This document shows, piece by piece, positions 1 through 9,302 of a DNA stretch of 64,000 nt. How positions within the stretch are numbered: the stretch's first letter is position 1; each line of letters starts with the position of its first letter. Under the pieces are notes generated by a model, which worked only from the letters and a program-made list of their open reading frames with translations, searched no databases and had not been told where the DNA came from. This stretch comes from Pikeienuella piscinae (lineage in GTDB: Bacteria; Pseudomonadota; Alphaproteobacteria; Rhodobacterales; Rhodobacteraceae), in contig NZ_CP049056.1 in NCBI RefSeq assembly GCF_011044155.1, forward strand, positions 372,001-436,000. Direction: 5' to 3'. A program made the translations under genes and the position numbers.

Positions 1-540
1 CCGTCTCCGCGTCAACTCGCTAGGGCTCCCGATGAATTCATTGCGCCTCACTGCTGCTCTCGAAGCGGAATCCTTTCAGACGTCTGGTTTTCCCTTAGTG
101 CGACTCTATGGATAGCTGTTCGGATATCCGGATTATTCTTAGCGCCGTTTTGTGCGGTTTGACGTCGCATCGACGCAGCTGCTCGTTCCGTGTTGATATT
201 CTTCCCAAGGACGCGATCTTCCAGCGCGATAGCGGCGCAAATGCGTCGAGCGTCCTGCGCATTCGAGTGGCGCATCGCCGCCTTCATCAAGGCGGCGCGC
301 GCGCGCCCGAAAATGACAGTTATGGTGAGCTTTCGGGCGCCGGGAAACCGGCGAGGGGGCGCCAGTTGCGGAATGAAACGTGCGCGCGAAAGACAAAATG
401 CATGGAAGTCGCGGGCTGTTCATGTTTGCATGAGGGACGGAATACGCAAATTGTTCGGCCCGAGTCTGGCGGCGCAGAGTGTGATTCAATCGTCGCGTGT
501 GCTGGAACTGGACGAATTTACTAGTGGAGGTATGACTACC
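1..540. other. 540-base region before the ABC transporter; no gene recognised
   Basis: I see no convincing gene here. The open frames lack recognisable protein features and are best explained by G+C-rich sequence. There is a perfect 9-bp hairpin at 276-297 (arms CGCCGCCTT and AAGGCGGCG, loop CATC) with no T-run on either side. A small inverted repeat, TTTGC (425-429) and GCAAA (446-450), lies about 90 bases before the binding-protein start and could be an operator, but arms this short are weak evidence. The promoter of the downstream transporter operon is expected in this stretch; I could not place it. Confidence 0.4.
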
Positions 541-2142
541 ATGAAAATCAAACCGGAACTCATGCACCGGCTTGCGGACGCGGCGCGGACCGGAAAGCTC
601 TCACGCCGCAGCTTCATGAGGAACGCGACCGCGGCCGGCGTGACCGCGGCGACTGCGACGGGGCTCTGGACGACTCACGCGAGCGCAGAGCCGAAAAGAG
701 GCGGGACGTTCCGGTGGGGGATCCATGACGGCAACACGTCCGACACGCATGACCCCGGCACGTATGTGACGCGTCAGCAGATCTATCTCGCGCACCAGTA
801 TCGCAGCTATCTGACGATGATCAATTCCGACAACACGCTGGGCCCCGATCTGGCTACGGAATGGAGCGCGACTCCGGACGCCGCCGAATGGACGTTCAAG
901 ATCAACGACAAGGCCAGCTTCCATAGCGGCAAGGCGCTGACGGCCGAAGATGTGGTCGCGTCGATCAACCATCACAGGGGCGACAAGACGACGTCCGCCG
1001 CAAAGGCGCTGCTGACCGACGTCACTGACGTCGTCGCCGACGACGCGCATACAGTCACGATCAAGCTCGGGCGCGGCAACGCCGATCTGCCCTGGCTGAT
1101 GACGGACTACCACCTCGCGATCTGCCCGGCCAACGCCGACGGCTCGATCGACTGGCAGTCCGGCGACGGCAGCGGCCCCTACAAGATCGAAAGCGGCGAA
1201 TTTGGCGTGCGCTGGGAACTCAGCCGGTTCGACGGGTGGCATGGCGAGGGGGCGTATTTCGACGCCGTCGTGATGCTCGTTCTCAATGACCCGAACGCGC
1301 GGCAGACCGCGCTGGTGACGGGTGATGTCGACTGCGTGTCGCTTGTCGAGCTGAAGACGCTGGCGCTGCTGCAGCGCTCGCCGAATATCGAGGTCGATAA
1401 CGTGCCCTCCGGCGCGGCGATCACCATGCCGATGTTCTGCGACACCCCGCCATTCGACGATGTGAATGTGCGGATGGCGCTCAAGCTTGCGATCGACCGT
1501 CAGGAGATCATCGACAAGATCGCCTTTGGCGCGGCGACCATGGGCAACGATTTCCATCTTGCGCCGGTGCAGCCCTTCTTCCCCGCGGACATTCCGCAGC
1601 GCGAATACGATCCCGATCAGGCGAAATCCCTGCTCAAGAAGGCCGGGGCGGAAGGCGTGTCGGTCAAGATCCACACCGCCGACAGCGTCTTTTCCGGCGC
1701 GGTCGACATGTGCGTCCTATACGCCGAGCAGGCGCGGGCGGCGGGAATCAACATCGAAGTCGTGCGCGAGCCGAGCGATGGCTATTATTCCGATGTCTGG
1801 CTCAAGAAAGCGTTCACCGCGGTCTCGTGGGGGGCGCGGCCGACGCCGGACGTGATGTTTACGCTCGCCTACAAGTCCGACGCGGCGTGGAACGAGAGCC
1901 ATTGGCAGAACGAGCGGTTCAACGAATTGCTGCTTGTCGCCAAGGCCGAGCTGGACGAAGCGAAGCGCGCCGAGATGTATCACGAGATGTGCATGCTGAT
2001 GCGTGACGATGGCGGCACGATCATCCCGTTCTTCAACAACTTCGTCTATGCTCATGACAAGAAGGTTCAGCACAACGCCGACTTGGCCGCGAGCTGGGAA
2101 TGCGATGGCGCGCGCGCGCCGAGTCGCTGGTGGTTCGCCTGA
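541..2142 (+). CDS. ABC transporter periplasmic binding protein, family 5 (peptide/nickel type), Tat-exported
   Basis: Family 5 extracellular solute-binding protein of 533 residues, expected to capture a peptide, amine or similar solute in the periplasm and deliver it to the two permeases downstream. The N-terminus carries a twin-arginine signal (S-R-R-S-F-M, Arg22-Arg23), then an alanine/threonine-rich stretch ending near A-S-A, so export is predicted through the Tat pathway, whose tatABC genes are also in this window. The mature start (PKRGGTFRWG) is typical of the family. I chose ATG 541 because GGAGG at 526-530 lies 10 bases upstream; the ATG at 532 is only one base from it. First gene of a five-part importer on four genes. 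The substrate cannot be read from sequence; adjacency to the glycine cleavage operon is only suggestive. Confidence 0.9.
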   Translation: MKIKPELMHRLADAARTGKLSRRSFMRNATAAGVTAATATGLWTTHASAEPKRGGTFRWGIHDGNTSDTHDPGTYVTRQQIYLAHQYRSYLTMINSDNTLGPDLATEWSATPDAAEWTFKINDKASFHSGKALTAEDVVASINHHRGDKTTSAAKALLTDVTDVVADDAHTVTIKLGRGNADLPWLMTDYHLAICPANADGSIDWQSGDGSGPYKIESGEFGVRWELSRFDGWHGEGAYFDAVVMLVLNDPNARQTALVTGDVDCVSLVELKTLALLQRSPNIEVDNVPSGAAITMPMFCDTPPFDDVNVRMALKLAIDRQEIIDKIAFGAATMGNDFHLAPVQPFFPADIPQREYDPDQAKSLLKKAGAEGVSVKIHTADSVFSGAVDMCVLYAEQARAAGINIEVVREPSDGYYSDVWLKKAFTAVSWGARPTPDVMFTLAYKSDAAWNESHWQNERFNELLLVAKAELDEAKRAEMYHEMCMLMRDDGGTIIPFFNNFVYAHDKKVQHNADLAASWECDGARAPSRWWFA

Positions 2143-2155
2143 ACTGATGGATTCG

Positions 2156-2223
2156 CGCCGCTCCGAACGGAGCGGCGTGGTCTCGCTGGCGCCCGGTTGC
2201 GTCCGGGCCCGGCGCTGCCGGGC
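2156..2223 (+). promoter_or_regulatory. Run of three hairpins between binding protein and permease genes
   Basis: Just after the binding-protein stop there is a perfect 9-bp stem (CGCCGCTCC 2156-2164, loop GAAC, GGAGCGGCG 2169-2177). It is followed by a 6-bp stem (2191-2196 with 2203-2208) and a 7-bp stem (GCCCGGC 2207-2213, loop GCT, GCCGGGC 2217-2223); the last two share two bases and are alternatives. There is no T-run, so this is not a standard intrinsic terminator. In many importers such an element protects the upstream mRNA and lowers permease expression; that role here is inferred. Confidence 0.55.
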
Positions 2224-2302
2224 CGCGGCCTGAAGAGGTTCGCGAACCGGCGAGAAACAATAACCAATGCCGCCGGAAGGGCGGATGAACAGGAGGGGTA
2301 CT

Positions 2303-3259
2303 ATGGGCGATGTGGTGACCATCATCCTCAAGCGCCTTGGGCTGGGAGTCGTCACGCTCTTCGTGATCTCCGTTCTGATCTTCAGCGCCGTCGAGATGCT
2401 GCCGGGCGACGTCGCCGAGGCGGTGCTCGGGCAGGGCGCCACCGCAGAAACCGTGGAGGCGATGAGGCTCCAGCTTGGCTTGGATCAACCCGCCCCGATA
2501 CGATATTTTCACTGGCTGGGCGGCGCGATTCAGGGTGATTTCGGCCAGTCGCTGATCTCCAGCGAGCGGGTGAGCGAGAAGATCGGCCCACGGTTGCTCA
2601 ACACGCTCTTTCTCGCCAGCTACGCCGCCGTGATCGCCGTGCCGATCGCCATCGTGCTCGGCGTGATCGTCGCGCTGTTGCGGAATACGATATTCGACCG
2701 GGTGGCGAATGTGCTGACGTTGACTTCGATCTCGTCGCCGGAATTCTTTCTCGGCTACATCCTGATCCTCTATCTGGCGGTCAAGGCGCCGATCTTTCCG
2801 GCGATCGCGAGCCTCTCCCCCGACATGACGTTTCCTGATCTGCTGTACCGCACCTTTCTTCCCGCCCTGACGATGGTGCTCGTGGTCACGGCCCACATGA
2901 TGCGGATGACGCGGGCGGCGATCATCAACCTCCTCGCCTCTCCCTATATCGAGATGGCGCGTCTCAAGGGGGCGCCTGCATGGAAGGTGATCGTGCGCCA
3001 TGCGCTGCCGAACGCCTGGGCCCCGATCATCAACGTGGTCGCGCTCAACCTCGCTTACCTCATCACCGGCGTGGTGCTGGTTGAGGTCGTGTTCGTTTAT
3101 CCGGGCATCGGACAATTGCTGGTCGATGCGGTGAGCAAGCGGGACTTCCCGGTTGTGCAGGCGGTCTGCCTGATCTTCGCTGCGACATTTATCCTGTTGA
3201 ACCTTGCGGCCGATGTCGGGGCGATCCTGACCAATCCGCGCCTCAGGCATCCGAAGTGA
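2303..3259 (+). CDS. ABC transporter permease, DppB/OppB type
   Basis: Inner-membrane permease of 318 residues with an N-terminal membrane segment (about residues 10-30), a long periplasmic stretch containing the GLDQPAPIRYFHWLGG-type segment common in DppB proteins, and a C-terminal BPD_transp_1 domain with about five more helices. The EAA-like coupling loop reads M-A-R-L-K-G-A near residues 215-225, the contact site for the ATPase. ATG 2303 is preferred over upstream ATGs because AGGAGG (2291-2296) sits six bases before it. It pairs with the next permease, ten bases downstream, to form the translocation channel. Confidence 0.9.
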   Translation: MGDVVTIILKRLGLGVVTLFVISVLIFSAVEMLPGDVAEAVLGQGATAETVEAMRLQLGLDQPAPIRYFHWLGGAIQGDFGQSLISSERVSEKIGPRLLNTLFLASYAAVIAVPIAIVLGVIVALLRNTIFDRVANVLTLTSISSPEFFLGYILILYLAVKAPIFPAIASLSPDMTFPDLLYRTFLPALTMVLVVTAHMMRMTRAAIINLLASPYIEMARLKGAPAWKVIVRHALPNAWAPIINVVALNLAYLITGVVLVEVVFVYPGIGQLLVDAVSKRDFPVVQAVCLIFAATFILLNLAADVGAILTNPRLRHPK

Positions 3260-3269
3260 GGGGCTGGAG

Positions 3270-4331
3270 ATGAATTATTTTGTGATCGTCTACTACGCCC
3301 TGCTGATCGGGGCGTCCTGTCTCGCGGCTTATTACGGCAAACGCGCAGCCTTCATGCTGCTCTTCAGCCTGACGCTGTTGTCGTTCGTGATGGGCATCAT
3401 CGGCGGCGAGGCCGCCCTTTGGACCGTAACGATTGTCGCGGGGTTGCTGGCGCTGGCCGCCGGAACCGCCTACGCGTTCCGCGAATTCCTGATCAACATC
3501 GTTGGCCCGCAGACGGCCAAACTGTTGCGAACGGCGCCGTTGACTGCGGCGTTCGGCATGTTCGTGATCTTCACCTACGCGGTGATGGGGATTTTCGCGC
3601 CGATCATCGCGCCCCATGGCGAGGCGGAGGTGATCTCCTCCTCCTTCGCGCCGGCGGACGCCACGATGTTGCTTGGCGCGGATCAGCTTGGGCGCGATCT
3701 CTTCAGCCGGCTGGTCTATGGCGCGCGAAACACGGTCGGGCTTGCGCTTCTCGCCACTCTGCTCGCCTTCCTCATGGGCGCTTTCGCCGGTCTGATGGCG
3801 GCCACGAAGGGCGGGTGGATCGATCAGGCGATGGGGCGTATGGCGGATGTGATCATGTCGATCCCGTCGCTGATCTTCGCTCTGCTGCTGCTCTCGATTT
3901 TCGGCACCAATGTCTTTGTTCTGGTCATCATCGTTGCGGTGATCTACTCGCCGCGGGTCTTTCGCCTTACGCGGGCCGTGGCCGGAAACGTGGTGGTGAT
4001 GGACTATGTGGAAGCGGCGCGACTGCGGGGCGAGGGCGACTGGTACCTGATCAGGCGGGAAATCCTGCCGAACTCCACCGCTCCGCTGATCGCGGAGTTC
4101 GGGCTGGAATTCTGCTTTGTCTTCCTGCTCATCGCCGGCCTTTCGTTCCTCGGCCTCGGCATCCAGCCTCCGACGGCGGACTGGGGCTCAATGGTGCGTG
4201 AGAACGCCACGCTGATCTCGTTCGGCGAAATCACACCGCTTATCCCCGCCGCCGCGATCGCGTTGCTGACGGTTTCCGTCAATTTCGTGGTCGACTGGAT
4301 GCTGTGGCAGTCAGCCGGCTTGAAGGAGTGA
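3270..4331 (+). CDS. ABC transporter permease, DppC/OppC type
   Basis: Second inner-membrane permease (353 residues). The N-terminal 75 residues contain two or three extra hydrophobic helices before the usual DppC-like start (TAPLTAAFGMFVIFTYAVMG), making it longer than standard DppC (about 300 residues). The core has the LGADQLGRDLFSRLVYGAR segment characteristic of this family, and the coupling loop E-A-A-R-L-R-G. A GGAG lies upstream of ATG 3270. The stop is five bases from the ATPase start, so the genes are probably translationally linked. The extra N-terminal helices are the unusual point; I assign no function to them. Confidence 0.9.
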   Translation: MNYFVIVYYALLIGASCLAAYYGKRAAFMLLFSLTLLSFVMGIIGGEAALWTVTIVAGLLALAAGTAYAFREFLINIVGPQTAKLLRTAPLTAAFGMFVIFTYAVMGIFAPIIAPHGEAEVISSSFAPADATMLLGADQLGRDLFSRLVYGARNTVGLALLATLLAFLMGAFAGLMAATKGGWIDQAMGRMADVIMSIPSLIFALLLLSIFGTNVFVLVIIVAVIYSPRVFRLTRAVAGNVVVMDYVEAARLRGEGDWYLIRREILPNSTAPLIAEFGLEFCFVFLLIAGLSFLGLGIQPPTADWGSMVRENATLISFGEITPLIPAAAIALLTVSVNFVVDWMLWQSAGLKE

Positions 4332-4336
4332 ATGTA

Positions 4337-5989
4337 ATGTCCAAGGAAGATAAAGATCTCCTGCTGAAGGTCCGGGACCTGCGGATCGAAGGCTACTCCG
4401 ACGAAAAGTGGATCGAGATCGTTCACGGCGTCAATTTCACGTTGAACCGGGGCGAAGTGCTTGGCCTGATCGGCGAATCCGGCGCGGGCAAATCCACGAT
4501 CGGCCTCGCCTCGATGGGATTCGCGCGGGATGGTTGCCGCATTTCGGACGGTTCCGTCGAGTTTGACGGAATGGAGTTGACGACGTCGTCTGAATCGGAG
4601 CTGAGGGTGCTGCGCGGCTCGCGGATCGCCTATGTTGCGCAATCCGCCGCCGCCTCCTTCAACCCGGCGCACCGGCTGATCGAGCAACATGTGGAGGCGC
4701 CCCTTCACTATCACTTGCGCAAACGCTCTGAAGCGCAGGACGATGCGATGGAGCTCTATGAAAAGCTGCGTCTGCCAAACCCCACCGAGATCGGCTTCAG
4801 GTATCCGCATCAGGTCTCCGGCGGTCAGCTTCAGCGCGCGATGACGGCGATGGCGATGTCATGCCGGCCCGACCTGATCATCTTCGACGAGCCGACGACC
4901 GCGCTCGACGTCACCACGCAGATCGAAGTGCTTTCCGCGATCCGCGATATCGTCGACCAGTTCAACACCGCCGCGATCTACATCACGCATGATCTCGCGG
5001 TCGTCGCGCAGATGGCTGACAAGATCAAGGTCCTGCTGAAGGGCGATGAGGTCGAAGAATCCGACACCGCCGAAATGCTCTCGAATCCGAAGGAGGATTA
5101 CACCAAGAGCCTCTGGGCGGTGCGCAGCTTCACGCGCGAAGAGAAGAAGCGCCCGACCGGAGACGCTATACCGGTCGTATCGGTCGAGAATATCGACGCC
5201 TCCTACGGAACCACGAAAGTGCTCGAAGACGTGTCATTCGACATTTACGCGGGCATGACCGTGGCGGTCGTCGGCGAGTCTGGCTCGGGCAAGTCCACCA
5301 CGGCGCGCTGCATCACCGGCCTTCTGCCGCCGACCAAGGGACGCATCCTGTTCAATGGTGAAGAACTCCCGGCGCACTACTCGAAACGTAGCAAGGATCA
5401 ACTGCGGCAGGCGCAGATGATCTACCAGATGGCTGATACGGCGTTGAATCCGAAGGTGCAGATTCACGAGATCATCGGCCGTCCGGCGCAGTTCTATTCG
5501 GGCCTGAAGGGCGCGGCGCTCAAGAGCCGGGTCGATGAGTTGCTTGACCTTATCGAGCTCGAGCCGTCGAAATATTTCCACCGCTATCCGCCCGAACTAT
5601 CCGGCGGGCAGAAACAGCGGATCGGCATCGCCCGCGCGCTGGCGGCGGAGCCGACCTTCATTATCTGCGATGAGGTGACGAGCGCGCTCGACCAGCTTGT
5701 AGCGGAGGGCATCCTGAAGTTGCTCGACAGGCTGCAGAAAGAGCTGAACCTCGCCTACATGTTCATCACGCATGATCTGGCGACGGTACGTTCGATCGCC
5801 GATGAGGTGGTGGTGATGAAGGAGGGGCGCGTGGTCGAACAGGGCGCCAAGTCTGAGATGTTCAAACCACCCCACCATCCCTACACGGATCTCTTGTTGT
5901 CGTCGGTGCCGGAGATGGATCCGGACTGGCTCACCGGCGTCCTCGAAGAACGCGGCGTGGACAACATCGGCGAGGCGGCGGACGTCTGA
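4337..5989 (+). CDS. ABC transporter fused double ATPase, DppD-DppF type
   Basis: Cytoplasmic ATPase of 550 residues with two complete nucleotide-binding domains in one chain. Domain 1: Walker A GESGAGKST at residues 46-54, signature VSGGQ near 165, Walker B LIIFDEP. Domain 2: Walker A GESGSGKST at residues 313-321, signature LSGGQ, Walker B FIICDE followed by VTSALD. Most peptide importers encode the two halves as separate DppD and DppF genes; the fused form is known (for example YejF). ATG 4337 follows AAGGAG at 4323-4328; the overlapping ATG at 4332 is out of frame. Both Walker and signature motifs are intact, so both sites are predicted to be active. Last gene of the importer operon. Confidence 0.93.
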   Translation: MSKEDKDLLLKVRDLRIEGYSDEKWIEIVHGVNFTLNRGEVLGLIGESGAGKSTIGLASMGFARDGCRISDGSVEFDGMELTTSSESELRVLRGSRIAYVAQSAAASFNPAHRLIEQHVEAPLHYHLRKRSEAQDDAMELYEKLRLPNPTEIGFRYPHQVSGGQLQRAMTAMAMSCRPDLIIFDEPTTALDVTTQIEVLSAIRDIVDQFNTAAIYITHDLAVVAQMADKIKVLLKGDEVEESDTAEMLSNPKEDYTKSLWAVRSFTREEKKRPTGDAIPVVSVENIDASYGTTKVLEDVSFDIYAGMTVAVVGESGSGKSTTARCITGLLPPTKGRILFNGEELPAHYSKRSKDQLRQAQMIYQMADTALNPKVQIHEIIGRPAQFYSGLKGAALKSRVDELLDLIELEPSKYFHRYPPELSGGQKQRIGIARALAAEPTFIICDEVTSALDQLVAEGILKLLDRLQKELNLAYMFITHDLATVRSIADEVVVMKEGRVVEQGAKSEMFKPPHHPYTDLLLSSVPEMDPDWLTGVLEERGVDNIGEAADV

Positions 5990-5998
5990 GGCCGGTTT

Positions 5999-6024
5999 CG
6001 CCGCCGAATATAGAATCGGCGGCG
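5999..6024. terminator. Hairpin between convergent ABC and gcvP genes
   Basis: A 9-bp stem (CGCCGCCGA 5999-6007, loop of eight A/T-rich bases, TCGGCGGCG 6016-6024) lies between the stops of the importer operon (+) and gcvP (-). No clear T-run follows on either strand, so it may act as a weak bidirectional terminator or an mRNA 3'-end stabiliser. Confidence 0.45.
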
Positions 6025-6080
6025 GCGGCTTCTGACGATAGCCGAAGGCGGGTCCGTCGCCGCCAGCAGCGTTGCGGTGG

Positions 6081-8912
6081 CTATTCCGCCGCGTCCACGT
6101 AGCTCTCGACAGGTGGACAGGAGCAGACGAGGTTTCGGTCTCCATAGACATTGTCGACCCGGTTGACCGGGGACCAGTACTTGTCCACTCGGAACGCCCC
6201 CGGCGGATAGCAGGCCTGCTCTCGGCTGTAGGGGCGGTCCCATTCGCCGACCAGATCCTCGACCGTATGCGGGCTGCGCTTCAGCGGGTTGTTCTCTGGG
6301 TCCGCGCGGCCCTCCTCAATCGCCTTCGCTTCATCGGCTATGGCGAGCATGGCGTTGATGAAGCGGTCAAGTTCGGCCTTCGGTTCAGATTCCGTCGGTT
6401 CGATCATCAGCGTGCCTGCGACCGGCCAAGACATGGTCGGCGCGTGGAAGCCGCAATCGATCAGGCGCTTGGCGACGTCATCGACGCTGACGCCGGCGCT
6501 GTCCTTGAGCACCCGCGTATCAACGATGCACTCATGCGCGACGCGCCCATTGCGGGAATAGAGGATCGGGTAGGCCGACGCGAGGCGGCTCGCGATGTAG
6601 TTCGCGCTGAGGATCGCAAGTTTCGTCGCCTGGGTCAGGCCAGCCCCGCCCATCATCAGGCAATAGGCCCATGAAATCACCAGGATCGAGGGGGAGCCGT
6701 ACTCCGCCGCGCTCACCCGGCCGGCGCCGCCGGGGCGACCGGGCAGGAAAGGCGTCAGGTGCGCCTTTACCCCGATCGGGCCCATGCCAGGTCCACCGCC
6801 GCCATGCGGGATGCAGAACGTCTTGTGAAGATTGAGATGGCTGACGTCCGAGCCGATCTCGCCCGGACGCGCCAGTCCAACCAGCGCGTTGAGATTCGCG
6901 CCGTCGAGATAGACCTGCCCGCCATGTTCATGGGTGATCTCGCACACGGTGCGCACGGTTTCTTCGAATACGCCGTGTGTCGATGGGTAGGTGATCATGC
7001 AGGCGGCGAGGGTGTCGGCGTTCGCTTCGGCCTTGGCGCGGAAATCGTCGATGTCGATATCGCCATTTGCAGCCGCTTTCACGACGACGACCTTCATTCC
7101 CGCCATCTGCGCGGAGGCAGGGTTCGTGCCATGCGCCGAGGTGGGAATCAGGCAGACCTTTCTGCGGTCATCGCCACGACTGGCGTGATAGGCCCGGATC
7201 GTCAGCAGCCCGGCGTATTCGCCCTGCGCGCCGGAGTTCGGCTGCATCGAGAATGCGTCGTAGCCGGTGATGGCGCAAAGTTTCTCCGAGAGGTCGGCGA
7301 TCAGTTCCGTGTAACCCGCCGTCTGATCCGCCGGCGCGAGTGGATGAATGTCGGCGAATTCAGGCCAGCTCAACGGCATCATCTCGGCTGTTGCGTTCAG
7401 CTTCATGGTGCAGGAGCCGAGCGGGATCATCGCCCGGTCGAGCGCGAGATCGCGATCGGCCAGCCGGCGCATGTAGCGGGTCATCTCCGCCTCGGCCCGG
7501 TTCATGTGGAAAATCGGATGGGTGAGATATTCGCTGGTGCGGATCAGCGCCGTGGGCAGTCGCGTCTCGTATTCGATATCGGTCGGCTCGCCGCCAAAAG
7601 CGCCGAGGACGGCCTCCGTATGCTCACGCCGCGTGCGTTCGTCGAGGGAGATCCCGATGCGCGTCGCACCGATCTTGCGCAGGTTGACCCCCCGCGCCTC
7701 CGCCGCCTTCAGGATCACGCCTTGCAGCGCGCCGGCTTCGACGCTGATCGTGTCAAAGAATTCCGCAGGCTCTACCTTGAATCCAAGCGTCTCAAGCCCT
7801 TTCGCCAGTCGAGCCGTCTTGCGGTGAATGCGCTCGGCGATCGCCTTCAATCCCACAGGGCCGTGAAAGACTGCATACATCGACGCCATCACCGCCAGTA
7901 GCGCCTGCGCGGTGCAGACGTTCGAGGTGGCCTTTTCGCGCCGAATATGCTGCTCGCGGGTCTGCAGGCTCAACCGGTAGGCGCGACCGCCGCGCGCATC
8001 GACCGAAACGCCAACAATGCGCCCCGGCATGACGCGCTTTAGCGCGTCCTTCACCGCCATATAAGCCGCGTGCGGACCGCCGAAGCCGAGCGGCACGCCG
8101 AACCGCTGCGTCGAGCCGATGGCGATGTCGGCGCCCATCTCGCCCGGCGGCGTCAGCAGCGTGAGCGCGAGGGGGTCGGCCGCGACGCAGGCGAACGCGC
8201 CGGTCTCGTGCAGCGATGCGATGGGACCGGTGAAGTCATGGATATGACCGTAAGTGCCGGGATACTGGAAGAGCGCCCCGAAGAGCCGCGCCGGGTCGAG
8301 ATCGGCGAATGGATCTCCCACGATCACATCCCATCCGAGCGGCTCCGCCCGGGTCCGGATTAGCTCGATGGTCTGTGGGTGGCAGTGATGATCGACGAAA
8401 AAGGCGGTCGCCTTGGATTTCGTCGCGCGCTGGCAGAGCGCCATCGCCTCGGCCGCCGCGGTCGCCTCGTCCAGCAGCGAGGCGTTGGCGACGTCAAGTC
8501 CGGTCAGGTCGCAGACCATGGTCTGGTAGTTCAACAGCGCCTCAAGTCGACCTTGACTGATCTCCGGCTGGTAGGGGGTGTAGGCGGTGTACCAGGCTGG
8601 ATTCTCCAGAATATTCCGCTGGATCGCCGGGGGAGTGACGGTGCCGTAATAGCCTTGGCCGATCAGGCTTGTAAGCACCTTGTTCTTCATCGCAGTCTGT
8701 CGAATACGGTGTAGCACACCCTGTTCGGAAAGCGCCGGCCCCCAGTCGAGCGGCGCCGCCTGACGAATGCCGGCCGGTACGGTCTCGTCGATCAGCGCGT
8801 CGAGCGAGGATGGGCCAACCGCCGCCAGCATCTCCTCGATCTCCTTCGGGGAGGGACCGATATGACGGCGGTTCGCGAAGTCGTAGGGGTCGTAGTCGGT
8901 GGCGGCGCTCAT
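6081..8912 (-). CDS. gcvP: Glycine dehydrogenase (decarboxylating), P protein of the glycine cleavage system
   Basis: P protein of 943 residues, the usual size for the single-chain homodimeric form. It decarboxylates glycine with pyridoxal phosphate and passes the aminomethyl group to the lipoyl arm of GcvH. The N-terminal half shows [14 protein letters not shown], and the C-terminal half contains the PLP-lysine region [19 protein letters not shown] 8912 is chosen over a TTG at 8939 that would overlap the gcvH stop; GAGAAGGA lies about nine bases upstream of the ATG. Third gene of the leftward operon gcvT-gcvH-gcvP, 23 bases after gcvH. The operon yields CO2, ammonia, NADH and methylene-THF from glycine. 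Confidence 0.97.
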   Translation of the reverse strand: MSAATDYDPYDFANRRHIGPSPKEIEEMLAAVGPSSLDALIDETVPAGIRQAAPLDWGPALSEQGVLHRIRQTAMKNKVLTSLIGQGYYGTVTPPAIQRNILENPAWYTAYTPYQPEISQGRLEALLNYQTMVCDLTGLDVANASLLDEATAAAEAMALCQRATKSKATAFFVDHHCHPQTIELIRTRAEPLGWDVIVGDPFADLDPARLFGALFQYPGTYGHIHDFTGPIASLHETGAFACVAADPLALTLLTPPGEMGADIAIGSTQRFGVPLGFGGPHAAYMAVKDALKRVMPGRIVGVSVDARGGRAYRLSLQTREQHIRREKATSNVCTAQALLAVMASMYAVFHGPVGLKAIAERIHRKTARLAKGLETLGFKVEPAEFFDTISVEAGALQGVILKAAEARGVNLRKIGATRIGISLDERTRREHTEAVLGAFGGEPTDIEYETRLPTALIRTSEYLTHPIFHMNRAEAEMTRYMRRLADRDLALDRAMIPLGSCTMKLNATAEMMPLSWPEFADIHPLAPADQTAGYTELIADLSEKLCAITGYDAFSMQPNSGAQGEYAGLLTIRAYHASRGDDRRKVCLIPTSAHGTNPASAQMAGMKVVVVKAAANGDIDIDDFRAKAEANADTLAACMITYPSTHGVFEETVRTVCEITHEHGGQVYLDGANLNALVGLARPGEIGSDVSHLNLHKTFCIPHGGGGPGMGPIGVKAHLTPFLPGRPGGAGRVSAAEYGSPSILVISWAYCLMMGGAGLTQATKLAILSANYIASRLASAYPILYSRNGRVAHECIVDTRVLKDSAGVSVDDVAKRLIDCGFHAPTMSWPVAGTLMIEPTESEPKAELDRFINAMLAIADEAKAIEEGRADPENNPLKRSPHTVEDLVGEWDRPYSREQACYPPGAFRVDKYWSPVNRVDNVYGDRNLVCSCPPVESYVDAAE

Positions 8913-8935
8913 GGCGAAGTTTTCCTTCTCAGGCG

Positions 8936-9298
8936 TCAATCGAGACTGGCGGTGTAGGCGGCTTCGTCAAGCAGTTCAGTGAGATCATCCGGGTTGTTCA
9001 GCTTCATCTTGAAGAACCAGCCGGCGCCGCGCGGATCGGAGTTGACGATGGAGGGGTCGGCGGTGATCGCGTCGTTGACCTCGACGATTTCCCCGTCGAG
9101 CGGGGCGTAGACGTCGGAGGCGGCCTTGACCGACTCGACAACCGCCGCGGCGTCGCCCTTGGAGAACTTGGCGCCTGTCTCGGGCAATTCCACGAAAACC
9201 AGATCGCCGAGCTGCTCGGTGGCGTGGGCGGTGATTCCGACCGTGGTGATGCCGTCCTCGGTCGACAACCACTCGTGATCCTCTGTGAATTTAAGCAT
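8936..9298 (-). CDS. gcvH: Glycine cleavage system H protein
   Basis: Lipoyl carrier protein of 120 residues that shuttles the aminomethyl intermediate between GcvP, GcvT and the L protein. It starts [12 protein letters not shown], typical of GcvH, and the lipoylation site is Lys58 in the motif [10 protein letters not shown] 9298 is preceded by GAGAGG. The reading frame stays open upstream into the end of gcvT, but that extension is not H-protein-like. The gap to gcvT is four bases, consistent with coupled translation. No lipoate synthase or L-protein gene lies in the window. Confidence 0.97.
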   Translation of the reverse strand: MLKFTEDHEWLSTEDGITTVGITAHATEQLGDLVFVELPETGAKFSKGDAAAVVESVKAASDVYAPLDGEIVEVNDAITADPSIVNSDPRGAGWFFKMKLNNPDDLTELLDEAAYTASLD

Positions 9299-9302
9299 GG
9301 AT

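Noticed and set aside
276-297. Perfect 9-bp hairpin as a terminator of an upstream gene
   Set aside because: There is no T-run on either strand and no recognisable gene ends just before it.
190-540. N-terminal extension of the ABC binding protein
   Set aside because: The open upstream frame lacks homologous features, and a Shine-Dalgarno plus Tat signal sit at 526-610.
2033-3250. Long minus-strand open frame opposite the permease gene
   Set aside because: It is the codon-position shadow of a clearly real gene; composition is Arg/His/Asp-rich and matches no family.
8913-8939. TTG start for gcvP overlapping the gcvH stop
   Set aside because: The ATG at 8912 has a ribosome site and gives the usual GcvP N-terminus.
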